Part shown: positions 9,501-11,620 of the stretch, one piece after another
Numbering within the stretch: position 1 is the first letter of the stretch
How the letters are laid out: the number at the start of each line of letters is the position of its first letter
Assembly: GCA_028565715.1 (NCBI GenBank)
Contig: JAOXYC010203018.1
Location: 1-11,620 of the forward strand
Length of the DNA stretch: 11,620 nucleotides
Direction: 5' to 3'
Source: Phoronis pallida
Taxonomy: Eukaryota; Phoronida; Phoronidae
Translations under genes and position numbers: made by a program
Notes under the pieces: model-generated
Seen by the model: only the letters and a program-made list of their open reading frames with translations
What the model was told of the DNA's origin: nothing
The model's database searches: none

Positions 9501-11620
9501 ATATAAAATCAAATCAAGTTTTGAGATGCACAACAAAATGTTTCGAGAACCCCTTTCATGTTAAGTGATAGATAGTACATCGTATTTCATAGGGTAACCT
9601 CCAATTTATCCAATAATTGTTTTTTCAACACGTCTAAGAAATGCAAACAACATAAAAATACAACACGAGTTATCTTTGGTAAATTATTTTAAATGATTTA
9701 GTAAGAAAAAATGATACGTATTTAAAATATCAAGAGTTCTAAAACACATTTTCTTAAGAACAGGGTAATGTTGTGTATAAACTTTTAACTTAGGATCACT
9801 TCCAGACTTCTTAACCCTGGCTGAGTGTTTATTTAAAAAATTCCATGTACTTGAAAAAAAATTACAAAGGTCTAATTTCCACTTCTGTCTATAAACTGTT
9901 TATAGGAAACATTCTCCAAAGTTACTCCCTAGAAAAAAGCAGGGGGACTGAAAAAGTTTTAACATTGGACTTACAAGACAGTGGGGTTTTTTTGCATAAT
10001 GATGTTTTGTGTTACAATAACTAAGAACACATTTGTTCTGTAATATTTTCATGAATTGAGTCAAATACTAGAAATTGTTTTAAAATTTCATGATTATAAA
10101 ATCTTCTCTAACTGGCTGTCTTGGAATACTTTGCATTAAATTCAATTTCACTAGCAATTAGTGCATAAATTATACATAGTGTCAATAAATAACTGGATGT
10201 TTCATTTTAAAGATATCAAGTGAATTGTATTTTTTCAATTAAAAGATTAAATTTCCATATTAATCTAATAAAATCATAGCTAAAGACATTAAAAATCTCA
10301 CAGCTCTCTGGGTAAAGATGAATCACAAACATTTTCTCACTAAAGACAACTGAGATTAAATCTTGTTTACAGGCTGTTTTATCTATTGATTTCATATGCT
10401 ATAATGTCCAGCAACATTCAACATTAATCTCAAACACTCCACTTCAAAAAAAGTTGGTGATAAAGCTATAAAAGGAATATTGATCCCCAGCGTATTGTCA
10501 TCACTGAGAGAGAGAGATTTCAAAGAAGTGGGCATGGCATTTAACTCAAAGAAACTCTACAGTGATTTGCACTTATTGAATTCTCTGTTCTTGACCTTAA
10601 GCGCAAGATTGCATGTTTTATGCAAAAAATGAAAAAAAATAGCAGAGTTTCAGCTTCTGTTCTTCCAACTAGTGGAACAATTCTGACAGATAGTCATTTA
10701 TTCACTGCTTTTTATACTTACTAGGACTAACTTAAAATCATACCAATTATATATCTTCATTAATTTATTATTAGTAAAAAGCTTACAAAAACAAAACAGT
10801 GAAAATCTCTCAGCTGAAATCGAATCTGCAGAGGGTTTTTTTCAAAGCAGTTGTTGAATTTTGAAGAACTCATTTTATTGTCTTTCATTGTCCATTCACA
10901 TTACCGATAATAATTTGCAAAAATTCAAATCAAGATTAATAATAATAATAATAAATCGTCATTTATTAAGCCCTTATTAAAATACAATAATACTAAGCCC
11001 TTTACAAACCATAGTTAAAAATACATGACACATGAGAATATTAAAAGAAATTTTAAATAAACAATGATGATAAAACAACCAGCAAATGTATCATTAGGAA
11101 CAAAAATTAACAGGTGTTTATGACTTGATGAATATTTCTAACAGATGCAGGAAATATATCTCATTAGATTGAGAATGGCTTTCAAAAATCATTTAGATAA
11201 TGAATCTTGGTGCAAATAACTAGTTGGAGAAGTTATTGTTAATCTAAACTAACTTATTTTCGTCACATTGGGAAAGAAAATTGTACTAAATGCAGAATGC
11301 ATTTTATAACACGAAACTGCTCTTATTAGTGTCTATTTCAAAATCACTGGACTTGTCAAAATTTAACATACCGTTTTTGAGGCGCACATCTGGCTTCTTC
11401 CTCAGATGTTTGTGGAGTATTGTAGAGTAGAGTAGAGTAATCTTTATTTTACATCGGTATGAGTACAAAATACTCTAACTTTGACCTCTTGTGCAACCTT
11501 AAAGAATTGATAACTGTGCTCTGACTGATTAAGCACTCAACTCACATCTGAGGTAAAAAAAATTAAAATCAACATACCTTTAATAATTTCATTAAACTTT
11601 CTAATTGCACCATAAGTCCT
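3388..11620 (-). CDS. DTNA: Dystrobrevin, C-terminal part (8 exons, 5' end outside window)
   Basis: Dystrobrevins are cytoplasmic members of the dystrophin-associated protein complex. They bind dystrophin through paired coiled coils, recruit syntrophins, and act as signalling scaffolds under the plasma membrane. Eight exons were joined by eye using AG/GT borders and matching phases: 11620-11578, 11400-11372, 8981-8945, 7322-7196, 5307-5176, 4693-4637, 4452-4319 and 3519-3388. The joined frame is open and gives about 229 residues before TGA. Diagnostic blocks are [12 protein letters not shown] (end of coiled coil 2; vertebrate MVQLEGLMKLLK), [17 protein letters not shown] (vertebrate QDSLSGVGGDVQEAFAQ), [19 protein letters not shown], and EFEDIP (vertebrate alpha QFEDLVP). 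The alpha-type tail is present, whereas vertebrate beta-dystrobrevin stops soon after the VKEL block. Invertebrates usually have one dystrobrevin, so the DTNA symbol marks tail type rather than strict orthology. The EF-hand-like, ZZ and syntrophin-binding parts must lie beyond the right edge. Family call very sure; the two microexons are the weakest part of the model. Confidence 0.95.
3520..4318 (-). other. Dystrobrevin intron, 799 bp
   Basis: Minus-strand GTTTGT...TTTCAG borders, phase 0. AT-rich with no repeat or RNA recognised. A plus-strand frame of about 62 codons at 3550-3738 looks like chance. Confidence 0.85.
4319..4452 (-). CDS. DTNA: Dystrobrevin exon: start of alpha-type tail
   Basis: The exon has acceptor CTCTTTCAG/AATTC and donor TCAAAG/GTTTGT. 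Two starting bases complete Glu with the preceding G, followed by 44 codons ending in phase 0. It opens with [20 protein letters not shown] and continues [18 protein letters not shown] matches QFEDLVP of vertebrate alpha-dystrobrevin at the same position, which places this protein with the long-tailed isoform class. The rest is hydrophilic and charged (Glu/Arg/Asn-rich) with one tyrosine (VYIF), and is probably disordered. Confidence 0.92.
4453..4636 (-). other. Dystrobrevin intron, 184 bp
   Basis: Minus-strand GTTTGT...CTTTCAG borders, phase 1, with a good CTCTTTCAG acceptor. No other content seen. Confidence 0.88.
4637..4693 (-). CDS. DTNA: Dystrobrevin exon: acidic patch followed by basic patch (57 nt)
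   Basis: The 57-nt exon has acceptor TTTATTCAG/AAGCC and donor GTAAAG/GTTTGT. It starts with two bases (G+AA gives Glu) and ends with one base. It reads [18 protein letters not shown]: an acidic run followed by a basic KRKSK cluster. Vertebrate alpha-dystrobrevin also has an acidic Ser-rich segment here, after VKELNSE. The exon is a multiple of three and phase-symmetric, so it could be skipped without a frameshift (LNS-EFEDIP). The basic cluster could be a nuclear localisation or lipid-contact patch, which is only a guess. Confidence 0.93.
4694..5175 (-). other. Dystrobrevin intron, 482 bp, starting in a GT run
   Basis: Phase 1. On the transcribed strand it begins GTGTGTGTGTGTT, because of a CA-rich stretch at 5152-5175 on the plus strand. 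It ends TTTATTCAG. Small imperfect palindromes lie near 5017-5055 (CAGAGGT...ACCTCTG). Nothing else seen. Confidence 0.85.
5176..5307 (-). CDS. DTNA: Dystrobrevin exon: conserved post-coiled-coil block
   Basis: This is the most diagnostic exon. The acceptor is CACTTTCAG/GATTGG and the donor is CTCAG/GTGTGTG, inside a GT dinucleotide run. It is entered with two bases (G+GA gives Gly) and left with one base, so it is phase-symmetric. It encodes [20 protein letters not shown], then [23 protein letters not shown]. The second part is almost the same as vertebrate [19 protein letters not shown]. If the intron were retained, the frame would run about 17 more residues to a stop, giving a short C-terminus; whether that is used is unknown. 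Confidence 0.98.
5308..7195 (-). other. Dystrobrevin intron, 1888 bp
   Basis: Phase 1, borders GTTGGT...CTTTCAG. It carries the nested palindromes at 6744-6811. Open frames of about 80-87 codons (5574-5819, 6033-6287, 6333-6596) have no family resemblance or splice support and are taken as chance. Confidence 0.85.
6744..6811. repeat. Nested palindrome pair (AAGCAGACATTT family)
   Basis: Two 26-nt palindrome-like units lie at 6744-6769 and 6786-6811, 16 nt apart. Each can fold on itself (AAGCAGACATTT with AAATGTCTGCTT), and the second unit is the exact reverse complement of the first. Both are followed by TAGTATT. DNA or RNA here could form two hairpins or one larger one. Probably a small foldback element within an intron. 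Confidence 0.9.
7196..7322 (-). CDS. DTNA: Dystrobrevin exon: Ser/Pro linker and start of conserved block
   Basis: The exon has acceptor CTATTTTTCAG/AGTC and donor TATCAG/GTTGG. It encodes 42 complete codons plus one base, entered in phase 0 and left in phase 1. The first part ([13 protein letters not shown]..., then [19 protein letters not shown]) is a low-complexity Ser/Thr/Pro/Arg linker with several S/T-P sites that could be phosphorylated. The last part (PGQDSLS) begins the conserved post-coiled-coil block. Vertebrate alpha-dystrobrevin has the same layout: a GSPRSSPSH-type linker leading into PQDSL. This exon also fits directly onto the coiled-coil exon if both microexons are skipped. 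Confidence 0.96.
7323..8944 (-). other. Dystrobrevin intron, 1622 bp
   Basis: Phase 0, borders GTGAGA...TTTTTCAG, if the 37-nt exon is real. It holds the 311-bp foldback element at 8485-8795. No exon, RNA gene or other repeat recognised. Confidence 0.65.
8485..8795. mobile_element. 311-bp foldback MITE with ~95-bp arms
   Basis: The outer 66 nt of the two ends (8485-8550 and the reverse complement of 8730-8795) match at 59 positions, starting AGTGCACAC(A/G)TTAGGTG and including CACAGGCACTAATT. Weaker pairing continues to about 8580 and 8701 (TATCAATATTCTG), leaving a central part of about 120 bp. There is no open frame. No clear target duplication was seen, so the superfamily is open. It lies in an intron about 150 nt downstream (in transcript direction) of the 37-nt exon. 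Confidence 0.9.
8945..8981 (-). CDS. DTNA: Dystrobrevin microexon 2 (37 nt, variable region)
   Basis: This 37-nt exon has acceptor AAAACAG/TCATT and donor TCCTG/GTGAGA. The first base T completes CG+T (Arg), then [12 protein letters not shown] follows and the exon ends in phase 0, exactly what the next exon (starting SQERSP) needs. The donor is convincing. The acceptor is weak: the stretch before it (TGTGAAAAGAAAACAG) is purine-rich, and an in-frame TGA lies just upstream. I know of no specific family match for this peptide. It is supported by phase, open frame and donor, and could be a regulated, often skipped exon or a false call. Confidence 0.58.
8982..11371 (-). other. Dystrobrevin intron, 2390 bp
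   Basis: Phase 2, borders GTATGT...AACAG, between the two microexons. AT-rich, with a short (GA)n near 10507-10519 and an interspersed repeat tail at 10937-11040. One cryptic exon-like segment at 9975-10037 was noted but not accepted. Confidence 0.6.
10937..11040. repeat. (AAT)n microsatellite with interspersed-repeat tail
   Basis: AATAATAATAATAATAA is followed by CGTCATTTATTAAGCCCTTA, then a second AAGCCCTTTACAAACC. An AAT run joined to CATTTATTAAGC..TTTACAAA resembles the 3' ends of interspersed repeats that I associate with marine invertebrate genomes. The family name is not known to me. Confidence 0.55.
11372..11400 (-). CDS. DTNA: Dystrobrevin microexon 1 (29 nt, variable region)
   Basis: This 29-nt exon lies between acceptor TCTGAG/GAAG and strong donor AACG/GTATGT. 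Entered in phase 0 from the coiled-coil exon it reads EEARCAPQK and leaves two bases (CG). The glutamates directly after KLLK mirror vertebrate dystrobrevins, where an optional segment starting EEE follows KLLK; this is the main support for the chosen acceptor. The preceding intron is only 177 nt and its pyrimidine tract is made by a TAGAG repeat. An earlier acceptor (AAAG/ATTAC) was rejected because it makes a TGA at the join of the 37-nt exon to the linker exon. Possibly alternatively spliced. Confidence 0.72.
11401..11577 (-). other. Dystrobrevin intron, 177 bp, with TAGAG repeat
   Basis: Phase 0, borders GTATGT...TCTGAG. The last part contains GTAGAGTAGAGTAGAGTAAT on the plus strand (11422-11441), followed by CTTTATTTTACATCGG. 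This looks like a pentanucleotide run joined to a repeat-element tail. On the transcribed strand it supplies the TACTC pyrimidine-rich tract before the 29-nt exon. Confidence 0.75.
11578..11620 (-). CDS. DTNA: Dystrobrevin exon: end of second coiled coil (partial)
   Basis: This is the 3' 43 nt of an exon that continues past the window edge. It encodes [14 protein letters not shown] and ends after a complete codon (phase 0) at a good donor, AAAG/GTATGT. The peptide matches the end of the second coiled-coil helix of vertebrate dystrobrevins (LMVQLEGLMKLLK), the region that pairs with the matching coiled coil of dystrophin. Leu and Met fall in heptad-like positions. A second frame ([14 protein letters not shown]) is also open, but it has no family match and gives the wrong downstream phase. 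Confidence 0.95.

Noticed and set aside
11372-11442. Longer version of the 29-nt exon using an AAAG/ATTAC acceptor (reads ...[10 protein letters not shown])
   Set aside because: Entered in phase 0 from the coiled-coil exon it shifts frame, and the join of the 37-nt exon to the linker exon then creates TGA; the EE start directly after KLLK fits the family better.

Overview
This window is AT-rich nuclear DNA from an intron-rich animal. It holds no bacterial-type operon, rRNA, tRNA or CRISPR array. The main content, on the minus strand, is the 3' half of a dystrobrevin gene (alpha/beta-dystrobrevin family, dystrophin-associated protein complex). I recognise it from blocks nearly identical to vertebrate dystrobrevins: [48 protein letters not shown] and EFEDIP. 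Eight exons can be joined in one continuous frame with matching splice phases and GT..AG ends. Going 5' to 3' on the minus strand they are 11620-11578 (cut by the window edge), 11400-11372, 8981-8945, 7322-7196, 5307-5176, 4693-4637, 4452-4319 and 3519-3388 (stop TGA). Together they encode about 229 C-terminal residues: the end of the second coiled coil, a Ser/Pro linker, the conserved post-coiled-coil block, and an acidic, tyrosine-rich tail of the alpha-dystrobrevin-1 type. The N-terminal EF-hand and ZZ region would lie beyond 11620.

Two very small exons (29 and 37 nt) sit between the coiled coil and the Ser/Pro linker, at the place of vertebrate 'variable region 3'. Each alone breaks the frame, but together they add exactly 22 codons. 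The surrounding exons would also join in frame without them, so they look like an obligately paired alternative cassette.

Positions 268-397 carry a separate minus-strand terminal coding exon (42 codons plus stop, good acceptor, two AATAAA signals downstream). I cannot name its gene. It is probably the last exon of a neighbouring same-strand gene, but no upstream exon was found.

The rest is intron and intergenic DNA rich in non-autonomous mobile-element relics. These are: a 157-bp-period tandem array (564-1033) that ends exactly where a 633-bp TA-flanked element with perfect 25-bp inverted ends begins (1036-1668); a 114-118 bp TA-flanked element whose ends carry a CTCF-like GAGGGCG core (2912-3029); a pair of 126-bp-spaced repeats (2306-2522); a nested palindrome pair (6744-6811); a 311-bp foldback element with about 95-bp arms (8485-8795); and an (AAT)n-plus-tail interspersed repeat (10937-11040).

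The intron-rich structure, the dystrobrevin with an alpha-type tail and the repeat style suggest a marine invertebrate, perhaps a deuterostome such as an echinoderm or hemichordate. That placement is inference. I see no previously undescribed multi-gene system here. The most interesting signals are the paired microexon cassette, its repeat-derived splice tract, and the conserved tyrosine-rich tail.
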